DNA of 64,000 nucleotides from Cladopsammia gracilis (GCA_022457155.1 JAJGOT010000138.1:992501-1056500); one strand, 5' to 3'; shown: positions 33,063-41,734, counted from the stretch's first letter. The notes: generated by a model not told the origin, from the sequence alone. Translations and numbers: made by a program.

Positions 33063-33095
33063 GTAATAATAGTGATTGGACTCAACAATTAGCCG
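33041..33095 (+). promoter_or_regulatory. Predicted -1 ribosomal frameshift signal 2 (PLA2 to integrase)
   Basis: Heptamer AAAAAAC at 33041-33047 in the PLA2 register A_AAA_AAC, the sequence used by mouse mammary tumour virus. A 6-nt spacer GTAAAG is followed by the stem CGGC+GTTGAGT (33054-33064) pairing with ACTCAAC (33080-33086) and GCCG (33092-33095), split by a 5-nt bulge on the 3' side. The loop is 15 nt. The integrase frame is -1 and has no ATG upstream of its catalytic core. Confidence 0.8.
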
Positions 33096-34015
33096 ATGAA
33101 TTACATAAACCAATCACTAGAAATTTTTCAAAGAGAACTGTAATATCAAATGGGATTGATGAAATCTGGGCTGCAGATTTGGTTGAAATGCAAAAGTTTA
33201 GTAAATGGAATAAAGGAATAAATTATTTACTGATGGTAATAGATATTTTTAGTAAATATGGATGGATTGAACCATTGAAAAACAAAAAGACTGAAAGTGT
33301 TAGTAAAGCATTTGATGATATATTTAAGAAAAGTAAACGTAAACCAAAAATGCTTTGGACAGATAAAGGTTCTGAATTTATCAGTAAACATTTTAAGAAG
33401 GTCCTTGAAAAGAATAAAATCAAATTATATCATACAGAGAATGAAGAGAAATCAAGCATTGTTGAGAGATGGAATAAAACAATGAAAACCAGAATGTTTA
33501 AGATGTTCAGTGTAAATAACAATACTGTTTACTGGGACATCCTTGATAAATTAGTTAATAATTATAATAAAACAAGACATTCTAGTATTAAAATGACTCC
33601 AATTCAAGCTAGTAAAAAAGAAAACGAAGAAAAAGTTTATGCTAATTTATATTCAGATTTAATTTATTTGAAACCTGGAAAAATAAAATTTAAGGTTGGA
33701 GATTTCGTTCGTATATCAAAATATAAGAGACCTGTATTTGATAAAGGATATACTCCTAACTGGACAGAGGAAATATTTGTGGTTAATGAAATATTAAATA
33801 CAAAACCTATCACCTATAAAATTGTTGATTTAATGGGTGAAGAAGTAAAAGGATCTTTTTATGAAAAAGAGTTACAAAAAACAAAACAAGAAATATATAG
33901 AATTGAGAAAGTATTGAAACGAGACACCAAGAAAAAGTTAGCTTTAGTTAAATGGAGTGGATATCCTGACAAGTTTAATTCGTGGATTCCTTTGAGTGAT
34001 TTAAAAGATTTTTAA
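33047..34015 (+). CDS. Retroviral-type integrase with chromodomain
   Basis: About 320 residues. Counting from the TTG at 33059, the D,D,E triad is Asp40 (WAADLVEM), Asp102 (WTDKGSEF) and Glu136 (SSIVERWNKTMK) with 33 residues between the last two. An SH3-like region follows (GDFVRISKYKRPVFDKGY), then a chromodomain (YRIEKVLKRD, then ALVKWSGYPDKFNSWIPLSDL). Integrases of this kind insert Polinton/adintovirus DNA; the chromodomain may direct it to chromatin. The only start-like codon at the junction is TTG, overlapping the PLA2 stop as TTGA. The open frame extends upstream through the heptamer, which favours expression by -1 frameshift as a PLA2-integrase fusion. Confidence 0.92.
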   Translation, partial: RKAALSNNSDWTQQLADELHKPITRNFSKRTVISNGIDEIWAADLVEMQKFSKWNKGINYLLMVIDIFSKYGWIEPLKNKKTESVSKAFDDIFKKSKRKPKMLWTDKGSEFISKHFKKVLEKNKIKLYHTENEEKSSIVERWNKTMKTRMFKMFSVNNNTVYWDILDKLVNNYNKTRHSSIKMTPIQASKKENEEKVYANLYSDLIYLKPGKIKFKVGDFVRISKYKRPVFDKGYTPNWTEEIFVVNEILNTKPITYKIVDLMGEEVKGSFYEKELQKTKQEIYRIEKVLKRDTKKKLALVKWSGYPDKFNSWIPLSDLKDF

Positions 34016-34035
34016 TACTATTGTAGTATTAAAAA
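34009..34035. terminator. Hairpin at the integrase 3' end
   Basis: TTTTTAATACTA pairs with TAGTATTAAAAA (12 bp, 3-nt loop). The stop codon of the integrase lies inside the stem. The core TTTAATACT is shared with the hairpin at 28267-28296. Confidence 0.65.
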
Positions 34036-34052
34036 TTGTTTCAAGCGACATA

Positions 34053-34073
34053 AAAAAAAGCCCTTAAAAGGGC
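34053..34073 (-). terminator. Hairpin plus T-run after the ssDNA-binding protein gene
   Basis: On -, GCCCTT pairs with AAGGGC across a 2-nt loop and is followed by a run of eight T, about 20 nt after the stop codon. It has the same form as the site at 34908-34931. Confidence 0.6.
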
Positions 34074-34091
34074 AAAATACTTTATTTCAGT

Positions 34092-34838
34092 TTAAAACAA
34101 ATCCTGTGAATCACCTTCTTCATTTTCTTCATCGACTTCGTCATCACTTTCTTCTTTAATCATTAATAATGATTCTCTTGGTTTCAATGGTCTAACATAA
34201 ACTTCATGAACTTTAATTTGAATAGATTTTACTAATTTGGAAATATAAATACTCTCAATTATTAAAGCTAATTTTACTTTACAATATTGATTAAGGTATT
34301 CAAATGGATCAACATTTTTATTTCCTTTTGTTTTAAACAAAGATAGAATTTTATTAGATTTTTCTGAATATATAAGTTTTGCATATAAAACTGGTGAAAC
34401 ACTATCATCAATTACTGTTTTAGTTCTTCCTTTTTTATCAGTATATTCTTTCTTTTTATAATATAAAATATGAGATAAATTTTGAGATTCTTCAACACCA
34501 ATTGTATCTTCAAGATGGTTATAACAAAGTTGTTGGATATTTTCTAATGTTTTAAAAAAAGTTTTTTCTTCTTTTGTTGGATCTTTATCTTTTTCCCATA
34601 AACAAACAGGAATTGTATATCCAACTAATTCTTGTGATTCTTGATTCTTTCTTTCAGATACACCAAAACTAAAAAGTAAAGGTGTTTCAATTATAAGAGG
34701 ACCTTGCTTACCATTAGGATAAGTTGTTTCGATTTTAATACGATGATATTTCATTTTGGAATTCTTGACTTTATATTGTTTGGCTTCGTTAAAAATAAGA
34801 TTTTCTTTAGAAATGTTTTCGGGAGATATAAGTTGCAT
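34092..34838 (-). CDS. Probable ssDNA-binding protein (DUF2738-like)
   Basis: 248 residues. The central part IIETPLLFSFGVSE, GYTIPVCLWEKDKDPTKEE and PVLYAKLIYSEKSNKIL, with LKPRESLL before an acidic tail (SDDEVDEENEEGD), matches what I remember of the NCLDV/Polinton family proposed to be I3-like single-strand DNA-binding proteins. The acidic C-terminus is usual for SSBs. It would coat displaced strands during protein-primed replication by the polymerase encoded further right. It starts at ATG 34838 behind ATTTATATATAATAAAA. Confidence 0.65.
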   Translation of the reverse strand: MQLISPENISKENLIFNEAKQYKVKNSKMKYHRIKIETTYPNGKQGPLIIETPLLFSFGVSERKNQESQELVGYTIPVCLWEKDKDPTKEEKTFFKTLENIQQLCYNHLEDTIGVEESQNLSHILYYKKKEYTDKKGRTKTVIDDSVSPVLYAKLIYSEKSNKILSLFKTKGNKNVDPFEYLNQYCKVKLALIIESIYISKLVKSIQIKVHEVYVRPLKPRESLLMIKEESDDEVDEENEEGDSQDLF

Positions 34839-34907
34839 TTTTATTATATATAAATATTTTTTTTTTTAAATTTTATTTTTTTTTTTTTTAATTGTAAATT
34901 TCAGCAT

Positions 34908-34931
34908 AAAAAAAATCCCTAAAAAAGGGAT
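34908..34931 (-). terminator. Hairpin plus T-run at the 3' end of the gene at 34939
   Basis: On -, ATCCCT and AGGGAT form a 6-bp stem with a 5-nt loop followed by eight T, eight bases past the stop codon. Confidence 0.6.
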
Positions 34932-34938
34932 ATAATTA

Positions 34939-35652
34939 TTAATAAATATAATTAACTTGACTATCACTAACACTAACTCTATCAGAATCAGAATCAGAAT
35001 CAGAATCAGAATAATCGGTTTGCCAATGAATAATAACATCTTTTTCTTTAAAATAACTTTTAAAATCTTTAACAATTTTTCTTATTTCTTTAATTATTTC
35101 TTTATTATCTTTTCTCAATGAAAGTTTTCCCTGACATTTATAAATATCTTCACGATATAATGATTTTCTATATTTTTTTTGTCTTAACATAATACTTTTA
35201 ATTATGCTAAAACTTAAATAATTAGAATATGTAAAATCTATTAACTTTTCATAATTTAAAATTCCGAATTTTATATCATCACCTTCTATACAATATAAAA
35301 CTTTTTTTTTATATTCTTCTTTCATTAAATATTTTCTAATATATTTTATTTCTTTTCTTATTCTATTCAAATATTTTCTTTTTTGTTTGTCTATTTCATT
35401 ACTTTTTTGACTTTTTTTAAAATATCTTAATATATCTTTTATTTTTAAACTATTATCTGATATAATTTTATCTTCAATTTCTCTCTTTCTTAACTCATAA
35501 AATCTTCGATAATTAATATATATATTGTGAAAATGAAGATCAATCATAAACATTTTACCATATAATATTTTATCAAAATATGTTACACCAAAAAGAGTGA
35601 TAGGAATTGCTTTGTATTGCGTATTAACAGATTTGCTTTGTGAAGAATTCAT
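34939..35652 (-). CDS. Hypothetical protein of the viral element, Ser-Asp tail
   Basis: 237 residues, not recognised. It is Lys/Ile/Tyr-rich with a probable helical, coiled middle (about 55-130), and ends in a run of Ser-Asp dipeptides (about 216-226). The DNA of that run is a (GAATCA)n-like microsatellite on +. Preceded by ATTTATATAAAATAAAA at the ATG. It lies between the SSB-like and VLTF3-like genes and probably belongs to the early/replication group by position only. Confidence 0.65.
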   Translation of the reverse strand: MNSSQSKSVNTQYKAIPITLFGVTYFDKILYGKMFMIDLHFHNIYINYRRFYELRKREIEDKIISDNSLKIKDILRYFKKSQKSNEIDKQKRKYLNRIRKEIKYIRKYLMKEEYKKKVLYCIEGDDIKFGILNYEKLIDFTYSNYLSFSIIKSIMLRQKKYRKSLYREDIYKCQGKLSLRKDNKEIIKEIRKIVKDFKSYFKEKDVIIHWQTDYSDSDSDSDSDRVSVSDSQVNYIY

Positions 35653-35700
35653 TTTTATTTTATATAAATATTTTTTTTTTTAAATTATTATTTTTTTTTC

Positions 35701-35720
35701 TGCTACAACTTAATTTCAAA
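35701..35720. repeat. GCTACAAC box, copy 1
   Basis: GCTACAACTTAATTTCAAAA. A copy with one mismatch is at 40381, and an inverted, less exact copy is at 41087-41106. It lies just upstream of the gene starting at 35652, as copy 2 lies upstream of the polymerase. Confidence 0.5.
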
Positions 35721-35732
35721 ACTCAATTAAAA

Positions 35733-36281
35733 TTATGATATTATAATTTCTTTTTTAACTAATTCCCACCATTCTTCATAAAAAGCTTTTGTTTCTTCTG
35801 AAAGTTTTAGTGGTAATATTTCATCAACATTACTATAACCTAGAATAATTAAAATCTTTTTTATAATAAAAGTAATATTAATGATTCTCTTTCTTTCAAA
35901 CTGTGTATTTACTTTCTTAATTAAGTTTGCATTATCAATTTTATAAAGTATTTCATTAATCTTAGAAATATCATCATTTTTTATATCAAAAGTTTTTTGT
36001 ATTTCATTGATCTTTTTCTTAAAAAAATACTTTCTTTGATATACTGATTTTTTTCTATAACAACATCTTTCCCAATCAGATATATTAACATCATAATTTA
36101 ATATTCTTTGAATTTGAAGACCACAATCACAACAAACTTCAGCATAATCAATAATTTCTTTATTCTCATGTTTGCATTTTTCATATATTGGTTTATTTCT
36201 TTTTTTCTTTTTTTTGATTTTACTTTTTTCATAAGATCTTAATATGGAAGAATATAATTTAATCTCTTCTTCTGTATACAT
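35733..36281 (-). CDS. VLTF3/TFIIB-like Zn-ribbon protein
   Basis: 182 residues. After a basic start (KIKKKKKRNKPIYEKCKHEN) comes a Zn-ribbon-like pattern CKHEN, then VCCDCGLQIQR. SDWERCCYRKKSVYQRKYFF and KKKINEIQKTF are like the YxRxxHFxxxLxxxQ motif of viral late transcription factor 3. The C-terminal half is helical and ends with EEWWELVKKE. In NCLDVs VLTF3 activates late genes; a similar use for capsid-gene promoters of this element is inferred. The assignment rests on motif memory, not on a search. Confidence 0.55.
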   Translation of the reverse strand: MYTEEEIKLYSSILRSYEKSKIKKKKKRNKPIYEKCKHENKEIIDYAEVCCDCGLQIQRILNYDVNISDWERCCYRKKSVYQRKYFFKKKINEIQKTFDIKNDDISKINEILYKIDNANLIKKVNTQFERKRIINITFIIKKILIILGYSNVDEILPLKLSEETKAFYEEWWELVKKEIIIS

Positions 36282-36307
36282 TTTTAATCTTTTATTTTTT
36301 CTTTTTT

Positions 36308-36457
36308 TTATTTTTTTTTAAATTTTTTTAAATTTTCTCTTTTATAAAATCTTTCTCTCTTATACCTTTTATATCTAATTTCTTCATCAAAATCTTCTAT
36401 TAAAAAAAGTCTTCTTAAATATATTAATAAAATATCTTTTTTTGTGAAATTAATCAT
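36308..36457 (-). CDS. Small basic hypothetical ORF
   Basis: 49 codons from ATG 36457, preceded by AATATAAAATAAA like other genes of the element. It reads MINFTKKDILLIYLRRLFL, then IEDFDEEIRYKRYKRERF and a Lys-rich end. No similarity recognised. It fills the gap between the polymerase and the VLTF3-like gene. Confidence 0.4.
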   Translation of the reverse strand: MINFTKKDILLIYLRRLFLIEDFDEEIRYKRYKRERFYKRENLKKFKKK

Positions 36458-36479
36458 TTTATTTTATATTATTATTTTT

Positions 36480-39400
36480 TTATTTTCTCAAAGCTAAAGT
36501 ATTAATTTTATTTTTACAAATCAGTCTTTTATCATCATTTGCAGATAATGCTACTTTATTCATTTTCATCGAGTAAATTTGATGATCTTTACTTCTGATT
36601 ATATTCATTGTTCTCATTTCTTCTTTTTCTGAGAATAAACATTTCTTGTAATCTTCAAATGTTATTTCCCTTTTAATAACATTCTTCTTAATTCCTTTAC
36701 ATTTCTTTACTAGGTTATCTTCGATGTCTTCAACTTTAAAAGAATAAAGCTTAGGTCTTAGACCAACAAAATGAGTAATTTGTTTTCCACAAGCTTCATC
36801 TTTAAACATACCTATTACTTTCTTATTAATTCCAATTTTAATTCCAGATTTATGATCTTCAGGATAATCACTTGTATCAAACTTTTTTTTGATATCTTTT
36901 CTTATATCATGATAAAAATCATCTGTATTAATTTCATACATTAATGAATCTGTATCTGTGAATAATAATTCAGCTTTATTTCCATATTTCTTTCTAATAT
37001 AATTATAATGAAAATCATACATATGAAATTTAGACAAATCAAGAATAGCTTGACCCACATAAATCGGTTTATTAAAATATATTTCTGTCTTTTTCATATG
37101 AACTGCAATTAAATTAGAATCAAATATTGTTGAGTGGTTAAAATTAGGTTTTGATGATAATTTCTTTCCTTTTTCAGCATTATCAAGAAGTATTACATTT
37201 TGTCTTTTTCTAATATTTTCAATTGTTTTACCAAAAACTGAATTATTCATTAATTTGAAAAAGTCTTTCTCAAAGGAATTTTTTGATTGTTTTCTTAATT
37301 CTGTATTCTTTTCTATATAAGGTTTCATCCATTCAGATTGATAAAATGATATTCCTCTGTGTACTTTTTTAAGCCTAAGTCCTAATTCAAGACATTGTCT
37401 AAGATTTCTATAATGTATTACATAATTCTTTTTATTGTAAAAAGATCCAACAAGTTTCTCAACGGAATCAAAATCTAACTTCTCTGTAGCAAGTGGATAA
37501 TCATTATGTTCTTTCCATAATTTTTCTGGATATTCAAGATCTACTTCAAATATATAACCATGATTTGTAATTTTCTTTTCCAAAAGTTTAATTACGTTTT
37601 CTTTTGAAAGATTTTTCATCCATTTAAAACCATGAGTTGGAAGTTTTTGAATCATTGACCAACCATAAAGATTATTAGCATCAAGATAAGTAATAAATTT
37701 TGATTCTTTCTTTGGGTTATAATTTTTCATATATTTATTATTTGCTTCTGAATATCTTTTTGATATATGAGTAATTCCACCTCTAATTCCTTTTTCAAAC
37801 ATCATTAACATATCATAATCATGCAATAATTGAAGTCTTTGTTTCGTTTCTTTAAGACAAGCATCCCAAGCTAATCCAGGTGATGTATAATAATGAGCTG
37901 GATCTAAATTATAATGTTTCAAGCATGTCTTACGAAAGTTTTCAAAGACATCAGCTAAAAGTAATACATCTGTTTTAAGATATAAATCATGATAATCTTT
38001 AATAGTTTTACAATTAAATTGTGACCAAACGTTTTGTGCATGGTTGTAGTCCTCATCAGATATGTCTTCATTATTTAATTGTGAATAGAATTCTTCTTTT
38101 GGAGGTAATTGTGTTTCTTTAAATTTTTCTAATGAATTTACATAATCATAAGGATATACTCCTTTTCTTATTAATAATTCAATATTATTATATACTTTTT
38201 TTGTTGAGTGAAAATCATTTGGTTGTAAATTTTTAACAAGATTTGCTAAAGAAGTTTGCATAAATTTAAATGAATCAATAAAACGAATTTCAAAATTTAA
38301 TGACACTATTTCATTTGTCTTTTTCGATTTGTATTCATCAACTTTAATTTTCTTTGAAAATGATATATATTTCTCTTCCGTTGATGGAATACAAGATAAA
38401 TCTCCTTTTAATCTTGATAATTGTTTTATAAAAAGATGAGAATCATATCCTTGAAGATTGTGAAATACTACTGGAAGTATTAAAGGTTTTCTACAATTAA
38501 GATTACAACTACTATGAGCAGTTCCTCTATATTCACCAGAGAAATGACAATGATCTCTAACTTTTCGGTCTTCTTTTTGAAATGGTTGTTCACAAATATG
38601 GCAAACAGATGAATTAATAAAATCTTGTCTATTAGAATTTGTAAATATCATTTTCTTTGGGGAGGTGTAAAAATTTTTATACAACGATTTAGTAATTGAT
38701 TCTAACTTTTTCACAAATATTTTAGAAATATCTTCATATTCTGTTTTCTTTGTGTAAATTAATGGATTTGGTTCTATTTGAATATCAATATTATCTAATG
38801 GTTTAATATAAAGACAAAATCCACAAGGCTCATGTTTTTGATATTCCATTGTGAAAGAATTATTTGGATCTGGTTCACAGTTTTCCATTGGTTTTGTGAA
38901 ACATTCAAAATCAGCATAAACTACAAATGGTAAAGGTAATTTTTTATTATAATTTTTAAAGAATAGAAATGAGTTTTTAGTAGGCATTTTTACTGCAACT
39001 GTTTCATTATTAGAACAATAGCTAATATGTTTATCTAATAATTCCTCTTTTGTAAAAAAAGATAAACATTTTTTACAATAATATTTTTTATAATTACTTT
39101 TACTAACTTGTGAATTAATAAATCTTGAAAAATTTTTAATAAGTGTATAATGTGATTTTCCAGAGTCTTCATAAAGAAATAAATCTATTGAATTATTACA
39201 ATCTTTATCATTCATTCTTAAAGGATAAAATTTATTGTTTTCATTGATTGAAAATACATTTATTCCTGGAAGATCCGGATTTTGTTTTTCAAACTTTTTA
39301 ATATCTGTTAATTTTACTGGAAAATCTATACCTTTAAAATTAAGATCATTTTCATATTGTTTTAAATCTGATATCCTTTGAGGATGTCTATATTTAGGTT

Positions 39401-40325
39401 GATGTAGGTGTCTTAAAATACACCACATGAAACATTTGTTATCTTTTCTATTTTCTAAGTTAATTATCGCTTTCTTTTTTGAAATAAAATCAGGAAGTTT
39501 AATATATGTTGATCCTTTCAAAGGTTTGTAATCTATAGTATGAATTTCTAATGATAAAACCTCTTTAAAATACCAACCTGAACCATTTCTTTGATAAATT
39601 AAAACTTTATTAAGAATTTCTTTAATTATTTTAAACAAAATCTCTTTAACATCTGAACTTTCAAGATTAATATGTGTTTCAGAGTTAAAATAAGCTTTAT
39701 CTCTAATATATATAGGTCTAATTTTATCTTTTTCAAACTCCACTCTTTCCATTAAACAAACTAATATAAATCTAACTTTAATATTTCTATGATTTCTAAG
39801 AAAATCTTTTAACTGTGAGACTTTTTCTTTTAAATAATCATTAGGAAAGATGTTTGGTTTTCCTTCAATAACATACTTCTCAGTAAAATTATCAAGAGCA
39901 GATTTTTCAAGTTTAATTCCAATTTGATATTCTCTCACTGCTTTTTCAATAGCTTTTCTTAAATATTTTGGAGTATCTTCTGGTATTTTTTTATTCTTTA
40001 TACATTCAAGAAAATAATCATCAAATGTTTTAATTTTCTTTGATTTAGGTTTATATTTAGGTTTAGATTTAGGTTTAGATTTAGGTTTAGATTTAGGTTT
40101 CATTTTCTTTCTTTGTTTTGATTTAGGTTTCATTTTCTTTCTTAATTTTGTTTTAGCTTTATTTATATTTTTTCTTTGTTTTTCTATTTCCTCAATTTCA
40201 TCAATCAGTTTTTGTTTCTCTTGATTTTTATATTCAGAATACTCTGTTTTCAATTTAGTTTGTTTATCTCTTTTTATATTCTTTAATTCTTCGATTGAAA
40301 GATTAGTTAAATCTTTTGAAGACAT
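36480..40325 (-). CDS. Protein-primed family B DNA polymerase
   Basis: 1281 residues, intact. A Lys-rich N-terminus with a KPKSKPKSK repeat (about 65-95) is followed by a domain with NKCFMWCILRHLHQPKYRHP and a Cys/His finger (YYCKKCLSFFTKEELLDKH). The 3'-5' exonuclease motifs are VYADFECF (about 463), NLQGYDSHLF, and YLKTDVLLLADVF (about 790). A Zn-like insertion (CHICEQPF, then DHCHFSGEYRGTAHSSCN) lies between Exo I and Exo II. Polymerase motifs are YLDANNLYGWSM (A, about 878), KLMNNSVFGKTIENI (B, about 1028) and FTDTDSLMYEI (C, about 1125). It is the family enzyme that copies linear Polinton/adintovirus genomes from a terminal protein; the N-terminal part may supply that protein (inference). 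Confidence 0.95.
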   Translation of the reverse strand: MSSKDLTNLSIEELKNIKRDKQTKLKTEYSEYKNQEKQKLIDEIEEIEKQRKNINKAKTKLRKKMKPKSKQRKKMKPKSKPKSKPKSKPKYKPKSKKIKTFDDYFLECIKNKKIPEDTPKYLRKAIEKAVREYQIGIKLEKSALDNFTEKYVIEGKPNIFPNDYLKEKVSQLKDFLRNHRNIKVRFILVCLMERVEFEKDKIRPIYIRDKAYFNSETHINLESSDVKEILFKIIKEILNKVLIYQRNGSGWYFKEVLSLEIHTIDYKPLKGSTYIKLPDFISKKKAIINLENRKDNKCFMWCILRHLHQPKYRHPQRISDLKQYENDLNFKGIDFPVKLTDIKKFEKQNPDLPGINVFSINENNKFYPLRMNDKDCNNSIDLFLYEDSGKSHYTLIKNFSRFINSQVSKSNYKKYYCKKCLSFFTKEELLDKHISYCSNNETVAVKMPTKNSFLFFKNYNKKLPLPFVVYADFECFTKPMENCEPDPNNSFTMEYQKHEPCGFCLYIKPLDNIDIQIEPNPLIYTKKTEYEDISKIFVKKLESITKSLYKNFYTSPKKMIFTNSNRQDFINSSVCHICEQPFQKEDRKVRDHCHFSGEYRGTAHSSCNLNCRKPLILPVVFHNLQGYDSHLFIKQLSRLKGDLSCIPSTEEKYISFSKKIKVDEYKSKKTNEIVSLNFEIRFIDSFKFMQTSLANLVKNLQPNDFHSTKKVYNNIELLIRKGVYPYDYVNSLEKFKETQLPPKEEFYSQLNNEDISDEDYNHAQNVWSQFNCKTIKDYHDLYLKTDVLLLADVFENFRKTCLKHYNLDPAHYYTSPGLAWDACLKETKQRLQLLHDYDMLMMFEKGIRGGITHISKRYSEANNKYMKNYNPKKESKFITYLDANNLYGWSMIQKLPTHGFKWMKNLSKENVIKLLEKKITNHGYIFEVDLEYPEKLWKEHNDYPLATEKLDFDSVEKLVGSFYNKKNYVIHYRNLRQCLELGLRLKKVHRGISFYQSEWMKPYIEKNTELRKQSKNSFEKDFFKLMNNSVFGKTIENIRKRQNVILLDNAEKGKKLSSKPNFNHSTIFDSNLIAVHMKKTEIYFNKPIYVGQAILDLSKFHMYDFHYNYIRKKYGNKAELLFTDTDSLMYEINTDDFYHDIRKDIKKKFDTSDYPEDHKSGIKIGINKKVIGMFKDEACGKQITHFVGLRPKLYSFKVEDIEDNLVKKCKGIKKNVIKREITFEDYKKCLFSEKEEMRTMNIIRSKDHQIYSMKMNKVALSANDDKRLICKNKINTLALRK

Positions 40326-41248
40326 CCTTTTATAATATGTAAATATTATTTTTTTTAAATTTCAATTTTATTTATTTTCGCTACAACGTAATTTCAAAAA
40401 TATTTACACTCCCTACAGACAAAAATTAATTAAATCCAGGCTTGTTTTTTATTTCCTACCGTTATTTTAATTACAACCTTTCATGAAGTGAAAGCAGATG
40501 TTAAATTATGAAACCATAGTTACAATTTATAGTCATGTGATTACTATTAACCAATCAAAATTAACAAATTAAGAAAATTCTATTAGGGGACAAAAATTAA
40601 TATCCCACAATGATAAGAAGTTTGAGAATGAATTATATAAATAGGTACGTCTTACAACTAATAAAATGTACTGCGAGATGGGTTAATTGAGTTAGAAAAA
40701 CGCGGGGCTTTCTCAATTAACCGTACTCAACGTACCCTGTTAACTTAACCTATAAACCCCGCGGGGTTAAGTTAACTTGAAAAAATAACTGACAAAAAAA
40801 ATTAAAAATCCCAAAGATAGTGTCGGGTTGTTAAGTAGAGCTATAACTACACTGAGGACCACTTCAAAAGAAGGATGGTAGAAATACCAGAGCGAGGTGT
40901 GGTAGAAGTGCTTGTTCAACCTCAAACTTAGGGAAAAAAAAAGGAAAAAAAAAAGTGTAGAGACTCCAAAGATGGCTAGCCTAGGAGAACGGGTGGTGGA
41001 GGGAAAAACCTCTCAGGAGGGGATGAGATTGATGAAGAGTTGATTAAACCCCTCCTGAGAGGTTCTGCTTGCAAGCAGTTTTGTTATTTTTTTATAATTC
41101 AAGTTGTAGCGGAAAAAAATTAAATATTTAACCTTAGTCAAAACAAACTGCAAGTGTTTGTATTTCAAGACTTTGTAAATCACTGTCAATAAAATTCACT
41201 GACCAAATACTAAAAAACCTTATATCTAAACAACGAAACAACGAAACA
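40326..41248. other. Structured non-coding end of the viral element
   Basis: No open frame of note. It contains GCTACAACGTAATTTCAAAA at 40381 (copy 2 of the box at 35701) and its inverse near 41087-41106. Perfect hairpins are at 40681-40722 (11-bp GGTTAATTGAG arms), 40739-40776 (12-bp GTTAACTTAACC arms with the palindrome CCCCGCGGGG) and 41007-41064 (16-bp arms AACCTCTCAGGAGGGG). It could be an origin, packaging or RNA region; none is proven. Confidence 0.6.
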
Positions 41249-41688
41249 AGTAGTTATTAAAACCAGTAGTGTAGATCACCCTCAAAGTACTAAATCCCCA
41301 CATTTTTCCGAAAACCCCCCGAGCGAGCGAGCCGAAGGCGAGTGAGTGAGGTCATAATTTTTTTTACAGTTCAGTCATTTCAAACAAATATTACATTTCA
41401 CGAATTTATTTAAGTTATTTAAGTTATTTAATTCTTAGAATTTTTTTTTTAACTTAGTTAAGTAGAAACAACTCTTACAAAATGTTTTCATGTGTAAGAG
41501 TTGTTTATTTCCGTTTTAAAAAAATTTTTCTAAAATGAAAATCAAAATAAATGACAGAAATCAATATCACAGTTTTAATTAGAGTTTGAAAATACTCGGT
41601 ACTAAAAATTGAATAACGGGGGTTTTCGGAAAAATGTGGGGATTTAGTACTTTGAGGGTGGTCTACACTACTGGTTTTAATAACTACT
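41249..41688. mobile_element. 440-bp inverted-repeat element
   Basis: The left arm 41249-41320 and right arm 41617-41688 are 72-bp inverted copies (one or two mismatches) starting AGTAGTTATTAAAACCAGTA. The interior includes GAGCGAGCGAG repeats and a smaller hairpin. It is either a MITE next to the viral element or a rearranged viral terminus; Polinton termini also begin AG. Confidence 0.75.
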
Positions 41689-41734
41689 GGCACTTTTTTA
41701 TTGGCCTATTCAAAACTAGGCGAGCCTTGTTCTG

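Noticed and set aside
40790..40960. Possible 5S or tRNA-like RNA gene
   Set aside because: Some box-like strings and a GGTA-GAAA-TACC hairpin are present, but no full 5S or tRNA fold could be drawn.
41249..41688. Terminal inverted repeat of the viral element
   Set aside because: Both arms lie on the same side, 300 bp apart, and no copy was found near 23.7 kb, so a separate MITE-like element is more likely; kept as an open alternative.
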